42,647 nucleotides of DNA from Candidatus Uhrbacteria bacterium (GTDB lineage Bacteria; Patescibacteriota; Patescibacteriia; UBA9934), in the NCBI GenBank assembly GCA_018664485.1, contig JABJOE010000004.1, positions 1 to 42,647 on the forward strand. The letters are read 5' to 3'. Every line of letters begins with the position of its first letter. Position 1 is the stretch's first letter. The notes under the pieces were generated by a model. That model was not told the origin of the DNA and ran no database searches. It saw only the letters and a list, made by a program, of their open reading frames with translations. Of the stretch, positions 8,407 through 16,876 are shown piece after piece. The translations under genes and the position numbers were made by a program.

Positions 8407-10494
8407 CTATTGATCTCGCGAGAAAATAAAGATAGTAATTTCATTCTGACTGTCACCGACTCGAAGCCAAGAGTCGGCTTCTTGTTTTGCGGCTTCTGAA
8501 ATGCGGCTTGAGTCCCACCAGTAGTCATTTAAAACGAAGAAACCAAGATCTACGCCTGCGAGGTCCATTGCATCAATCATTGTCTCACGCGTAGGGTCGA
8601 CGTCTGCCATTTGCAGGTACTTTGAGTAGAGTTCTCCTCCGGTTGGGATTGGGTAATAGAAAATATCTTCATGGTAATACTGCGCAAATCCATAGAGTTC
8701 AAGTGCCGCTGCTGACACCGCTTGGTTGGCAAGTACTATGTATTGTTGGTCGCCTCCCATGTCGTTTATAGTTGTTGCAGCATCAAAGTCGGTTGTACTT
8801 ACGTTGAATCCGGCAGACCTAGCGTAGTTGTCATTGCGCGGGAATGCTCCATAGATACCCGAGCTTATAGTCAGGGTGAGGAGTACGGTGAAACCGAGTC
8901 GCAGAGCGCGTGCACGATTTTGTAAAATAGAAAAAATTCCATCGATCGCAAAACCGACATGCGGTATCAAAAATAGGAGGCTGATAGTTAGGAGGCGTTG
9001 CGCGTAATTTGTTCTTTCGTATTCAATAAGAAAATCAAACTGAAGTGTGAGCGTTAATATAAAGTAGTTGATCATCCACAGCACGACCATGAGTAGGGGC
9101 AGATGGATGCGGGCACCGGCATGACGTTTTATGAGCAGTATGGCACCAGCCATTGCAAGTACGAGACTGATCCAAAGCTGATTGTCGATAAAGAGATAGA
9201 GGCCGTCAAAAATACTTGAGAATTGATTGCGCCAGAAGCCAGTTAGATTAAGCTGATCCCACGCAAGATCTTGCAGCGAGAAAGAGATAAGTAGACCTGA
9301 CAGTGATGCCTGAATGAGAAATACTGCAGGAATGATGATAGCGCTCACAGTAGCGATTGGTGCAAGAAGGCTACCTTGTATTACGTTTGCGTGACGATTA
9401 GCCACGACCCATACGCAGAGTGTATATAGACATGCCGGGATACCGGCAAGTGGATGTGTAATGAGCGCTGCGAAGGCCAATAGACCGAGTAGAAGTCGTG
9501 GAGGTTGATGCTCGGTGCGTGCGAGTATTGGCAGGGAAAGAAGTATCAGTACTCCGGTAAATATGTAGGCAAGTGCTTGTGGGGTAGTTGAAATAAATAC
9601 TCCAAGCGGTAGAAGGAAAAGGGAGATCGCTGCCCAACCTTTGCCGGAAGCCGTTTGCGCAAATCCATAGATTCCAGCAGCTGACAGTAGTATGGCCCCC
9701 AAAATTGGTACGAGTACTGCATCTATCAGATAGATCGGTACTGAAAAAACCATTGATGATATCAACTCAAGTGCGTATTGGCCTATATAGTAAAAAGGTT
9801 TTGGTGTTATTGTTCCAAATTCAGCAATGTGGGAAATCGTTGTTCTGTGAATGAATGGGTCAAAACCATATCCTAATGAATATGTGAGCGTTGGCACTAT
9901 CCACACACTTAACAGAATAGAACCAAAAAGGGCGAAGCGGAGTCGGTTTGAAAGGAAAGGGGAGATTGTAATACTTAAGATGATAGCAATGGCGAGGCTG
10001 ATAATGCTACCGGGATCTGCTATTAGCCATACGGACCTTATAGCTTGAGTGATATCTATTGGTGCGATCGCATTCCACCATGCTGCGATACATATAATTA
10101 TGGCAATCAGTGCGGTCCATGTAAGGAAGTTTCCATTAAAGCCTTCTTCTTTTGCAGCAGATCCACCTCGCGCCATCCATGCACCTATGCATAGTGTCAG
10201 TAGACATAAAACGAAAAGCATCCATGACTGTACTATACTGATATAGTAAATGGCAGCTCCTCCGATAGCTAAAAGGGCAATGACAGCACTAAGGCCAACA
10301 CCCATTTGGATGAGAGTGTCTTTATCTTTTATGAGACGTGAGCCAAAGAGAGCTCCTGCGCATATGAGGAATATAACCAAACACAGCCCACCGATTGCTG
10401 CATTTTGCACACTCAATTGATTGAGTCCGGCCATCATAAGGGAGAGAACCCCGACAGAAAACCATTTGCCTTTTTTTACCAATGAGAGCACCAT
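8407..10494 (-). CDS. Large multi-pass membrane protein, possible GT-C glycosyltransferase or polymerase
   Basis: A 695-residue protein dominated by some 15 or more hydrophobic helices, ending in a soluble domain of about 150 residues (from NYARSAGFN). A periplasmic-loop motif FDPFIHRTTI after several helices recalls the acidic first-loop motifs of GT-C enzymes that use lipid-linked sugars, but no diagnostic signature is complete. ATG at 10494 is chosen over in-frame starts at 10515 and 10533. Those would run into the divergent gene at 10510, and a TTGCTC-17-TAGAAT promoter lies directly upstream of 10494. Its place among glycosyltransferases and a DPM1-like gene supports a role in glycan transfer or polymerisation across the membrane; this is inference. 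Confidence 0.75.
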   Translation of the reverse strand: MVLSLVKKGKWFSVGVLSLMMAGLNQLSVQNAAIGGLCLVIFLICAGALFGSRLIKDKDTLIQMGVGLSAVIALLAIGGAAIYYISIVQSWMLFVLCLLTLCIGAWMARGGSAAKEEGFNGNFLTWTALIAIIICIAAWWNAIAPIDITQAIRSVWLIADPGSIISLAIAIILSITISPFLSNRLRFALFGSILLSVWIVPTLTYSLGYGFDPFIHRTTISHIAEFGTITPKPFYYIGQYALELISSMVFSVPIYLIDAVLVPILGAILLSAAGIYGFAQTASGKGWAAISLFLLPLGVFISTTPQALAYIFTGVLILLSLPILARTEHQPPRLLLGLLAFAALITHPLAGIPACLYTLCVWVVANRHANVIQGSLLAPIATVSAIIIPAVFLIQASLSGLLISFSLQDLAWDQLNLTGFWRNQFSSIFDGLYLFIDNQLWISLVLAMAGAILLIKRHAGARIHLPLLMVVLWMINYFILTLTLQFDFLIEYERTNYAQRLLTISLLFLIPHVGFAIDGIFSILQNRARALRLGFTVLLTLTISSGIYGAFPRNDNYARSAGFNVSTTDFDAATTINDMGGDQQYIVLANQAVSAAALELYGFAQYYHEDIFYYPIPTGGELYSKYLQMADVDPTRETMIDAMDLAGVDLGFFVLNDYWWDSSRISEAAKQEADSWLRVGDSQNEITIFIFSRDQ

Positions 10495-10533
10495 ATATAC
10501 AGATATTCTATGCATAAACGCGATCCGGAGCAA
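10495..10533. promoter_or_regulatory. Divergent back-to-back leaderless promoters
   Basis: Only 15 bases separate the two start codons (10494 minus, 10510 plus). For the minus gene, -35 TTGCTC (10533-10528), a 17-base spacer and -10 TAGAAT (10510-10505) stand 10 bases from the ATG; its promoter lies inside the start of the opposite gene. For the plus gene, a -10-like TATACA (10496-10501) lies 8 bases from its ATG, with no clear -35. The two promoters overlap physically and are expected to compete. Confidence 0.55.
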
Positions 10534-11085
10534 CTATTTCCGCATGACAAATTAATAAGGCCGTTTCTCGCCGTTATACCCAGGGCGGTACATCCAAACC
10601 ACGTTACGATTCTCCGCATGATTCTGACGCCGGTTGTTTTGTATTTTTTGTTTAAGCAGAATTATAATATTGGAGTTCCGCTGTTCGTGGTGACCGCGAT
10701 GACTGATGCACTTGATGGAACGCTTGCACGTGTGCGTAAACAGATTACTCGATGGGGTACATTCTACGATCCGATTGCAGACAAGATGTTAATTGGTTCA
10801 GTTATTATTTTGATTCTGCTCCAGCATGTGAACCCGCTGATTGCGTTTAGTGTAATTGGTGTTGAGATATTGATGATGGCTGGTGGGTGGTATCAGCGCC
10901 GCCGCGGTATAGTTGTGACAGCAAACATTTGGGGGAAGGTAAAGATGATTCTGGAATTTACCGGTGTGCTTCTTTTGCTGATTTCACTTTGGCTCGGTGT
11001 GGATTTATTTGTGGAGTTGTCAGAGGGGACTTTGATACTCGCGATTATCTTTGCGGTTATTGCATTGCTTACGTATAGCTTGTGA
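10510..11085 (+). CDS. CDP-alcohol phosphatidyltransferase family protein
   Basis: A 191-residue integral membrane enzyme with the full family signature D66-x2-D69-G-x2-A-R74-x8-G83-x3-D87-x3-D91. The four aspartates bind two metal ions and the CDP-linked donor. About five or six membrane helices follow. The family includes phosphatidylglycerophosphate synthase and phosphatidylinositol-phosphate synthase, which link CDP-diacylglycerol to a polyol phosphate. The precise alcohol cannot be decided. Its stop overlaps the GTG start of the next membrane protein, so it is co-transcribed with a putative glycosyltransferase and could contribute to a lipid or lipid-anchored glycan. Confidence 0.88.
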   Translation: MHKRDPEQLFPHDKLIRPFLAVIPRAVHPNHVTILRMILTPVVLYFLFKQNYNIGVPLFVVTAMTDALDGTLARVRKQITRWGTFYDPIADKMLIGSVIILILLQHVNPLIAFSVIGVEILMMAGGWYQRRRGIVVTANIWGKVKMILEFTGVLLLLISLWLGVDLFVELSEGTLILAIIFAVIALLTYSL

Positions 11086-12701
11086 TCGTATCCTGGAAAT
11101 CATTTATAAGAATTTTCGTACCACTAGTTTTTTTTGTGTCCACGCTAGGTTTTGCGCTTAGCGTTCCCTCAGACGTTTATATTTCTCCGGATGAAAGTGC
11201 TAATGCGTTATTTTCAGAATTGTTTGCAAGCGAACAGAGGCTTTGGACAACGGAAGAATTGAATATTCCGCTCGATGGAATCATTCATCCTAGATCTATT
11301 GTTGCCATTGAGGATAAGTCGGTTCCTGTAAGCTTTTTGGGACTCCCAGTTTTGTACGGAACATTTGCCGCGGTATTAGGTTCTTGGGTTTTAGTTTTTC
11401 TCACACCGGTCCTCGCTCTTTTATCTGTCCTTGCGTGGAGGGCTACTGTGAAAAAACTTTGGAAGGATGATTTGCTTGCAGATCTGTCGGCATTGGCTCT
11501 GATGATTCACCCGGCATTCTGGTATTACAGTTCTCGCGGGTTCATGCACAATATATTGTTCACGGCACTTCTTATATTCGCAGCATGGTTTTGGATCGTA
11601 AAGCCGTTGTATGGGTCTGATCGTAATGCGTCATTTGATGTTATAGCAAGTGGGGCTTGTATTGGTTTAGCACTTGCAACGCGTGGGTCTGAGCTTATAT
11701 GGATGGGGGTGGCGATCGTTGGTTTGTTCTATGTGTCACGTAAGGCTCTTAGTTTTCAAAAAATTATACTGTTTGCCGTTGGGTTGTCGGTCGCTCTTTT
11801 GCCATTTGCCGGTTTGCAAAATGCTATATACGGATCGCCATTGAGCGTTGGTTATACAGTTGAGAGTACTGAGGTTGCGGTAGTTGAGGATAACTCACAG
11901 GAAGATGCTTCGACGTTTGATCAGTGGGTTGAGGGTTCATCACTTGGATCAATTCTGCTTCCATTTGGTATTCATGAAAGAAATATTTTAAACAATGTTC
12001 TTAATTACGGTTTACTACTTTATCCGTGGATGACGTTGTTGGCATTAGCCGGAGCGTTGCTGCTTGCGAGAAATAAAGAGTACAGGCGTTATATTCTGTT
12101 GACGTTATTTGTAGGTATTTGGCTTTTGATTGTTTACGGTAGCTGGTCGTTCAATGACAACCCAGATCCGTCAGCTATCACTATTGGAGATTCTCATGTC
12201 CGCTACTGGCTTCCATTATTTGTTTTGATGACACCGTTTGTCGCGCACCTCTTCAGCTATGCTGTGAAGTCACGCCATACTTTGCAGAAGGTTTCTATAC
12301 TTACGATAATTTTGTGCATCTTGCTATCAGGCCAGTTGGTATTCTTTGGAAAGGATGGTGTTCTTGCTGCTCGCACAAATTTACATGAAGCATCTCAAAA
12401 ACGTGAGATCATTTTGGAAAATACAGATGATGATGGAATTATTGTAGTTGACTACGCAGATAAATATTTGTTCCCGGATCGTCGAGTTGTAATACCATTG
12501 CGTGACGACAGTACCTACGCTGCTATGCCTGAGATGGTGCTGCTCACAAGCTTGTATTATTTTGGAATCACATTCCCGCAGACCGATATGGATTATCTTA
12601 ATGGTGAAAAGCTTGGTGACATGGGGTTACGGATTGATCCAATTGTTACAACGGGGGAGGAGACTTTGTATCAGATTAGAATGACAGATACAGAATTTTG
12701 A
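11082..12701 (+). CDS. Multi-pass membrane protein, GT39-like (GT-C) glycosyltransferase candidate
   Basis: A 539-residue protein with an N-terminal membrane helix, then an external loop with acidic motif SPDESAN (about residues 31-38), and about ten further helices. This order (helix, long loop with Asp-Glu, many helices) is the GT-C layout of ArnT/PMT-like enzymes that take sugar from polyprenyl-phosphate donors. The C-terminal 110 residues are soluble. The GTG start overlaps the stop of the preceding gene (GTGA). A DPM1-like transferase at 3997 could provide its donor. Assignment to family GT39 rests on topology and one motif, so it is moderate. Confidence 0.65.
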   Translation: MIVSWKSFIRIFVPLVFFVSTLGFALSVPSDVYISPDESANALFSELFASEQRLWTTEELNIPLDGIIHPRSIVAIEDKSVPVSFLGLPVLYGTFAAVLGSWVLVFLTPVLALLSVLAWRATVKKLWKDDLLADLSALALMIHPAFWYYSSRGFMHNILFTALLIFAAWFWIVKPLYGSDRNASFDVIASGACIGLALATRGSELIWMGVAIVGLFYVSRKALSFQKIILFAVGLSVALLPFAGLQNAIYGSPLSVGYTVESTEVAVVEDNSQEDASTFDQWVEGSSLGSILLPFGIHERNILNNVLNYGLLLYPWMTLLALAGALLLARNKEYRRYILLTLFVGIWLLIVYGSWSFNDNPDPSAITIGDSHVRYWLPLFVLMTPFVAHLFSYAVKSRHTLQKVSILTIILCILLSGQLVFFGKDGVLAARTNLHEASQKREIILENTDDDGIIVVDYADKYLFPDRRVVIPLRDDSTYAAMPEMVLLTSLYYFGITFPQTDMDYLNGEKLGDMGLRIDPIVTTGEETLYQIRMTDTEF

Positions 12702-12703
12702 GT

Positions 12704-14170
12704 ATGAAGATTTTTCGTTTACTCACACAATTTGTAATCATTGCAGTTCCGGTTGTTTTGTTTTTATGGTTGCTTGTCATTGACATAGCCCCGTCAGGCG
12801 AGCGATATGTGACGTGGGGAGTTGATGAGCCGTCGCCGTTCATTGATAGACTATTGCCAGATCAAAGACTTCTTGAAGGGCAGACTACGGCGCAAGGTGA
12901 ACTGTACGTATCAATCATTGATGAGCCTGTGTATTTCGGTATGCACCTCCCACATACTGATTTTGATGAAATGGAAGTTGCTTTAACATTTAAAAATGAT
13001 GATCAGCCAATTGTTGAGCTCGGTTCTTTAGTTGATATTCAGTCACAGTCATATGATTTACGTCCACTGCATAATCGTATTATTGATGAGTTGGACTGGG
13101 AGGTACTTGAGTCGGATGGAGCATATTTATATCAACGGGCGGGAAATTATGCCTCAATTGATGAGTTTGTAGAGAGCCCACCAGAGCGCTCAACGGTCGC
13201 CGTGTATCATGCTGACCTTGAAACGCCATATCGTATGGAGAGCTATCAGCAGTTGGGAGTATCTCAAACATTCGACGTTTCGCTTCGTGGATATCACAAA
13301 TACGTTACGTATATTAAGGATGAAACCTTTGATTTAGCTGTATCTTGGATGGACATGAACCGCACGGCTGGCGCTGATGAAGGGGCTGTTAGACTCCGTA
13401 ATGAAGACGGAGATGTGTTGTATGAGCATTTTTTCGACGACGATGAGAATATAACTGAGAATCAGGTGAGTGACGATGGATATGCGCGGATTACTTATCC
13501 GGATTTGCCCGAGGGTGTATATAGTGTTGAGTTATCTGGAACGAGTGATATTTTCTGGCGAGCTATTACAACTACGCAGCGATATGTGTCGTTTGTAAAC
13601 AAGATCAATCTGGGTGACGATGTTGGTCATTTAGCTCAACCACGAGCAACTACGTTTTATACAAATGCAAAACATTTAACGGCACAAACATTACACGCTG
13701 ACGCCACGCAACGTATTACAGTTGGGTCTGGTGTAATTGTTGTAGATGAAACGCATAGAAAAATGTTTCACGATGTTGATGATCTCGGGGTTGTGTCTGG
13801 ATTAAGTCCGGTGGGAGATATTGAAATTGTGGGAGATGGAAAGTTTGCTTTTTCACAAGCCGCTTTCTTTGATCCAGATCCGATCTCAATGAACGCATAT
13901 TCCGATGTTGATGTTCAGGGAATCGATTACGTTCTCACAACTTATGAGTCTCCGTTGCAGGTTGGCGATTGGCTTGTTGCAAGCGGATTATTTGATCTGG
14001 CTTCACTTCGATCTTTGGATGAATTGAAGATGACGGTTTCCGTGCCAGGTATCGAAACGTTCCAGGGAGTTGTGGATGTCACAGCTATCGATGCTACTTT
14101 TATCCGTGAGACGCTGGACGTACGCGGATTCTTGTCAGCCGTTCGTGAGCTTTTACCATTCGGTCTATGA
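12704..14170 (+). CDS. Membrane-anchored extracellular protein of unknown function
   Basis: A 488-residue protein with one N-terminal membrane helix (about residues 7-27) and a long, acidic, mostly beta-predicted exterior. I do not recognise a family. Between about 170 and 310 the pattern (FDVSLRGYHKYVTYIKDETFDLAVSW...) resembles a jelly-roll or carbohydrate-binding-like fold, but this is weak. ATG 12704 is preferred; an in-frame TTG at 12698 would add two residues. It starts just after the stop of the GT39-like gene and its own stop overlaps the next start. Co-expression suggests it serves the same glycan or surface system. Confidence 0.7.
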   Translation: MKIFRLLTQFVIIAVPVVLFLWLLVIDIAPSGERYVTWGVDEPSPFIDRLLPDQRLLEGQTTAQGELYVSIIDEPVYFGMHLPHTDFDEMEVALTFKNDDQPIVELGSLVDIQSQSYDLRPLHNRIIDELDWEVLESDGAYLYQRAGNYASIDEFVESPPERSTVAVYHADLETPYRMESYQQLGVSQTFDVSLRGYHKYVTYIKDETFDLAVSWMDMNRTAGADEGAVRLRNEDGDVLYEHFFDDDENITENQVSDDGYARITYPDLPEGVYSVELSGTSDIFWRAITTTQRYVSFVNKINLGDDVGHLAQPRATTFYTNAKHLTAQTLHADATQRITVGSGVIVVDETHRKMFHDVDDLGVVSGLSPVGDIEIVGDGKFAFSQAAFFDPDPISMNAYSDVDVQGIDYVLTTYESPLQVGDWLVASGLFDLASLRSLDELKMTVSVPGIETFQGVVDVTAIDATFIRETLDVRGFLSAVRELLPFGL

Positions 14171-14517
14171 GCGATATATTAAAAACCGGTTTCCACACAT
14201 CGTTACTTTCATACGCATTGTTTTTCTTTGCTGATTACATGCGGCCAGGATTTGTAAGCATCACGTTTTCAGTACATTGGTTTTTACTAACCGCTATTAT
14301 ATTCGGAATTCTGTGGACATTTGCAGCAGACCGCGCAAAATCAGAAAAATTCCTTGGAAGAATGTGGCGATGGATATGGCAGCTTGTGTTTGGATTACTT
14401 TTATTCATGATGGTGTGGCAGGCTATGTCTAGTGCAGGTGACTTGCGTATTTTCGTAGCTTTGGTAGGCTTTTTATTACCTTGGATTGTTATTAGATTAC
14501 TTTCATATGAGCGTTGA
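14167..14517 (+). CDS. Small integral membrane protein
   Basis: A 116-residue protein with about four predicted membrane helices (near 10-25, 32-50, 68-88 and 93-112) and a basic loop (DRAKSEKFLGRMWRW) between the second and third. No family recognised. It overlaps both neighbours (ATGA with the preceding gene, 11 bases with the HIT gene), so it is firmly inside the operon. It may be an accessory subunit of the membrane glycosylation proteins encoded upstream; there is no direct evidence. Confidence 0.7.
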   Translation: MSDILKTGFHTSLLSYALFFFADYMRPGFVSITFSVHWFLLTAIIFGILWTFAADRAKSEKFLGRMWRWIWQLVFGLLLFMMVWQAMSSAGDLRIFVALVGFLLPWIVIRLLSYER

Positions 14518-14914
14518 TTGTCTATTTTGTAAAATTATTGCAGGCGAAGTTCCTTCGTATAAAATCTACGAAGATCAAAATGTTTGTGCATTTTTAAATA
14601 TATACCCGTACTCAAAGGGTCACACATTAATTATTCCGAAAGAACATTCAGAGGATTTGACGGCTGCGAGTAAAGAGTCTGCTTTGTATGTGATGGGGGT
14701 ATTGCATGATATTGCTCCTAAGATTGTAGATGCGCTTGGTGCTACTGGATACAATTTGGGAATGAATCACGGAGCTGACGCAGGTCAACTTATTTTCCAC
14801 ACACATCTGCATGTTATTCCACGATATAAAAACGACGAACGTAAGTTTGAAAAATTGGATGTCACACCCGAGGAGCTCGAGGTTGTCGCGGAGCAGATTC
14901 GTGCGAAGATATAG
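14507..14914 (+). CDS. HIT family nucleotide hydrolase/transferase
   Basis: A 135-residue histidine-triad protein. The N-terminus (DCLFCKIIAGEVPSYKIYED) with its CxxC, and the catalytic HTHLHVIPR motif near residues 99-107, are typical of the HinT/HIT branch that hydrolyses nucleoside phosphoramidates or dinucleotides. The start ATG 14507 is chosen because the family begins a few residues before CLFCKI; it overlaps the preceding stop by 11 bases. Cytosolic. Its link to the glycan operon is probably only co-transcription. Confidence 0.93.
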   Translation: MSVDCLFCKIIAGEVPSYKIYEDQNVCAFLNIYPYSKGHTLIIPKEHSEDLTAASKESALYVMGVLHDIAPKIVDALGATGYNLGMNHGADAGQLIFHTHLHVIPRYKNDERKFEKLDVTPEELEVVAEQIRAKI

Positions 14915-14946
14915 TCTACGAAATAGATTGTGCTAGAGGAATTTGT

Positions 14947-15705
14947 ATGAAATTGAAATATCTTTGCTTAAATTTGTGGCAGGGCGGAAATAACATGGAT
15001 GATATTTTGGCTTTTATAAAAAAGGAAGATCCTGACGTTCTGGCTTTGCAAGAAGTTTACGATGGACATGATCTGTCTTGGGAGAGGAAATTTCGGTCCA
15101 TGGACGTTCTGCGTGATGCATTGGATTATTCACATGAACATTTCGCCCCTGCCTTTTTAGAACGTACTGAATTTGGAAAAGTAGAACAGGGTAATGCTGT
15201 TTTTTCAAGACACCCCATAGATAATACGTCTGTTGTATTTTTCGATCAGCCTTATGGCGAGCGAGAGGATGCGCCAGGATATTACAAGACAACACCAAGA
15301 AATTTACAGCGTGTAGATATTCTTGTACCGGAAGGACCGTTGTCTATCTTTAATACTCAAGGAATTTGGGGGACCCATGGGGATGATTCAGATCGACGTT
15401 TAGCAATGGGTAGAACTATAGCTCGCGAAATTTCAAAAACAGATAAATATATTTTGGGAGGAGATTTCAACGTTAAAGAGGGCACAAAGACCGTTGGGCT
15501 AATCGAAGAGTTTGGCGAAAATGTCTTCTCCGGATCGTTAAAATCAAGTTTTAATTTACGGGAAAAGAAGGATCCTGGCTTTGCTGTTGCTGTAGTTGAT
15601 ATGGTTTTTTCGAGCTCAAACGTAAAAGTTATAGAAAAGTCTTGCCCAGACATAGATGTGTCTGATCATTTGCCACTTATTGTTACATTTGAAGCGGTTT
15701 CTTAG
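14947..15705 (+). CDS. Endonuclease/exonuclease/phosphatase (EEP) family protein
   Basis: A 252-residue EEP-fold enzyme. Motifs in order: the metal-binding Asn in LCLNLWQGG, the acidic LALQEVYDG, the catalytic GGDFNVKEG and the C-terminal VSDHLPLIV with the His that activates the nucleophile. The family includes DNA-repair nucleases, inositol-phosphate phosphatases and sphingomyelinases; without a signal peptide it is likely cytosolic. It is one of few host genes here with a possible Shine-Dalgarno site, AGAGG at 14935-14939, 7 bases from the ATG. Substrate cannot be decided. Confidence 0.88.
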   Translation: MKLKYLCLNLWQGGNNMDDILAFIKKEDPDVLALQEVYDGHDLSWERKFRSMDVLRDALDYSHEHFAPAFLERTEFGKVEQGNAVFSRHPIDNTSVVFFDQPYGEREDAPGYYKTTPRNLQRVDILVPEGPLSIFNTQGIWGTHGDDSDRRLAMGRTIAREISKTDKYILGGDFNVKEGTKTVGLIEEFGENVFSGSLKSSFNLREKKDPGFAVAVVDMVFSSSNVKVIEKSCPDIDVSDHLPLIVTFEAVS

Positions 15706-15708
15706 CGG

Positions 15709-15737
15709 TTGACGCTAGACGAAAGAATGGTTAAAGT
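15709..15737 (+). promoter_or_regulatory. Leaderless promoter of rmlB
   Basis: -35 TTGACG (15709-15714), a 17-base spacer and -10 TAAAGT (15732-15737) stand 9 bases before the ATG at 15747. No Shine-Dalgarno sequence is present. Confidence 0.65.
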
Positions 15738-15746
15738 CTCTTTAAT

Positions 15747-16757
15747 ATGAAGATACTTGTTACAGGCGGTTGTGGATTTATAGGCTCTCATTTTATTAGG
15801 GCCGTTTTTAAGCAGCGTCCGGATTGGGAGGTTGTTAACTTGGATGCGCTTACGTATGCGGGTAGTCTCGCAAATACGATAGATATTCAGACTCACCCTC
15901 GTTATAGGTTTGTATACGGCTCAATCATAGATAAGAATCTTGTCGACACACTCGTTGCCGAGGTAGACGCGGTTGTGAACTTTGCTGCTGAAACCCACGT
16001 TGATCGATCATTGATGGACAACGAGCCATTCATTATGACAAACATTTTAGGCGTGCAACGTTTGATTGACGCTTGCGTTAAACACGGAAAGCGTTTTCAT
16101 CATGTGAGTACCGACGAAGTGTTTGGATCTTTAGGACCACAAGACGAACGGTTTCATGAAGAGACTCCATATGCTCCGAAGAATCCGTACTCAGCTACAA
16201 AGGCGGCGTCTGACCATCTTGTGCGCGCTGCAGTACACTCACATGCACTTCGAGGGACAATTTCAAACTGTACAAACAACTACGGATCATTCCTGTATCC
16301 CGAAAAGTTTTTGGCAATCGCAATTACAAATATTATTGAAGGGAAGCCAATTAGCATTCAGGGTGACGGTAAACAGATTCGTGACTGGATTCATGCAGCG
16401 GATCATGGCGCTGGTATTCTTGCTATTTTGGAGCGTGGACAGATTGGTCACACGTACATGATGGGAGGAGATTGTGAAATGAACATTGCCGACACTGCGC
16501 GTTTAGTTTTGAAGGTGATGGGTGCGAAGGATGATATGTTGCAGTTTGGAAAAGATCGACCTGGACAGGACCGACGGTACGCAATTCAATTTGGAAAAAT
16601 AGAAAACGAACTTGGATGGACACCTTCCCGTACTTTTGAAGAAGGTTTGGAGGAGATGGTACAGTGGTACCGAGAGAATGAATATTGGTGGAAGCCAATT
16701 AAGCAGAGTAGTGGGTATAGAAAGTGGTACGAAGCTCAGATAGGAGGATTAGTCTAA
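15747..16757 (+). CDS. rmlB: dTDP-glucose 4,6-dehydratase
   Basis: A 336-residue extended short-chain dehydrogenase that converts dTDP-glucose to dTDP-4-keto-6-deoxyglucose, the second step of dTDP-rhamnose synthesis. It has the NAD motif GGCGFIGS, the family-specific LDALTYAG, the catalytic Thr122-Asp123-Glu124 triad in STDEVFG and Tyr148-x3-Lys152 in YSATK. NNYG and GDGKQIRDW complete the RmlB signature. Its own leaderless promoter precedes it. rmlC and rmlD follow after a 409-base gap filled with structured repeats. rmlA, which would supply dTDP-glucose, is not in the window. Confidence 0.97.
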   Translation: MKILVTGGCGFIGSHFIRAVFKQRPDWEVVNLDALTYAGSLANTIDIQTHPRYRFVYGSIIDKNLVDTLVAEVDAVVNFAAETHVDRSLMDNEPFIMTNILGVQRLIDACVKHGKRFHHVSTDEVFGSLGPQDERFHEETPYAPKNPYSATKAASDHLVRAAVHSHALRGTISNCTNNYGSFLYPEKFLAIAITNIIEGKPISIQGDGKQIRDWIHAADHGAGILAILERGQIGHTYMMGGDCEMNIADTARLVLKVMGAKDDMLQFGKDRPGQDRRYAIQFGKIENELGWTPSRTFEEGLEEMVQWYRENEYWWKPIKQSSGYRKWYEAQIGGLV

Positions 16758-16876
16758 ACGTTCAGATCTGGGTCATTGTCGGCTTACGGGTCCCGACAGA
16801 CTTCGTCAACGTACGTATGAGTACGTTTCCTGGTCTGTCACCCGCGCACCGAAACTAACCACATATCTGAACGTTT
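16756..16876. repeat. Structured dispersed repeat, copy 2, with 12-bp terminal inverted repeats
   Basis: Perfect 12-base inverted arms AAACGTTCAGAT (16756-16767) and ATCTGAACGTTT (16865-16876) enclose the repeat core. Inside are the GTCGG/CCGAC hairpin (16778-16782 with 16793-16797) and a nested hairpin: GACAGAC (16795-16801) with GTCTGTC (16833-16839), then AACGTAC (16808-16814) with GTACGTT (16821-16827). Relative to copy 1, the pair at 16799/16835 is G-C instead of C-G. The left arm overlaps the last two bases of rmlB. Confidence 0.8.

Noticed and set aside
10495-10533. Longer N-terminus of the minus-strand membrane protein (starts at 10515 or 10533)
   Set aside because: These starts lie upstream of or inside its own -10 and -35 boxes and within the divergent gene.
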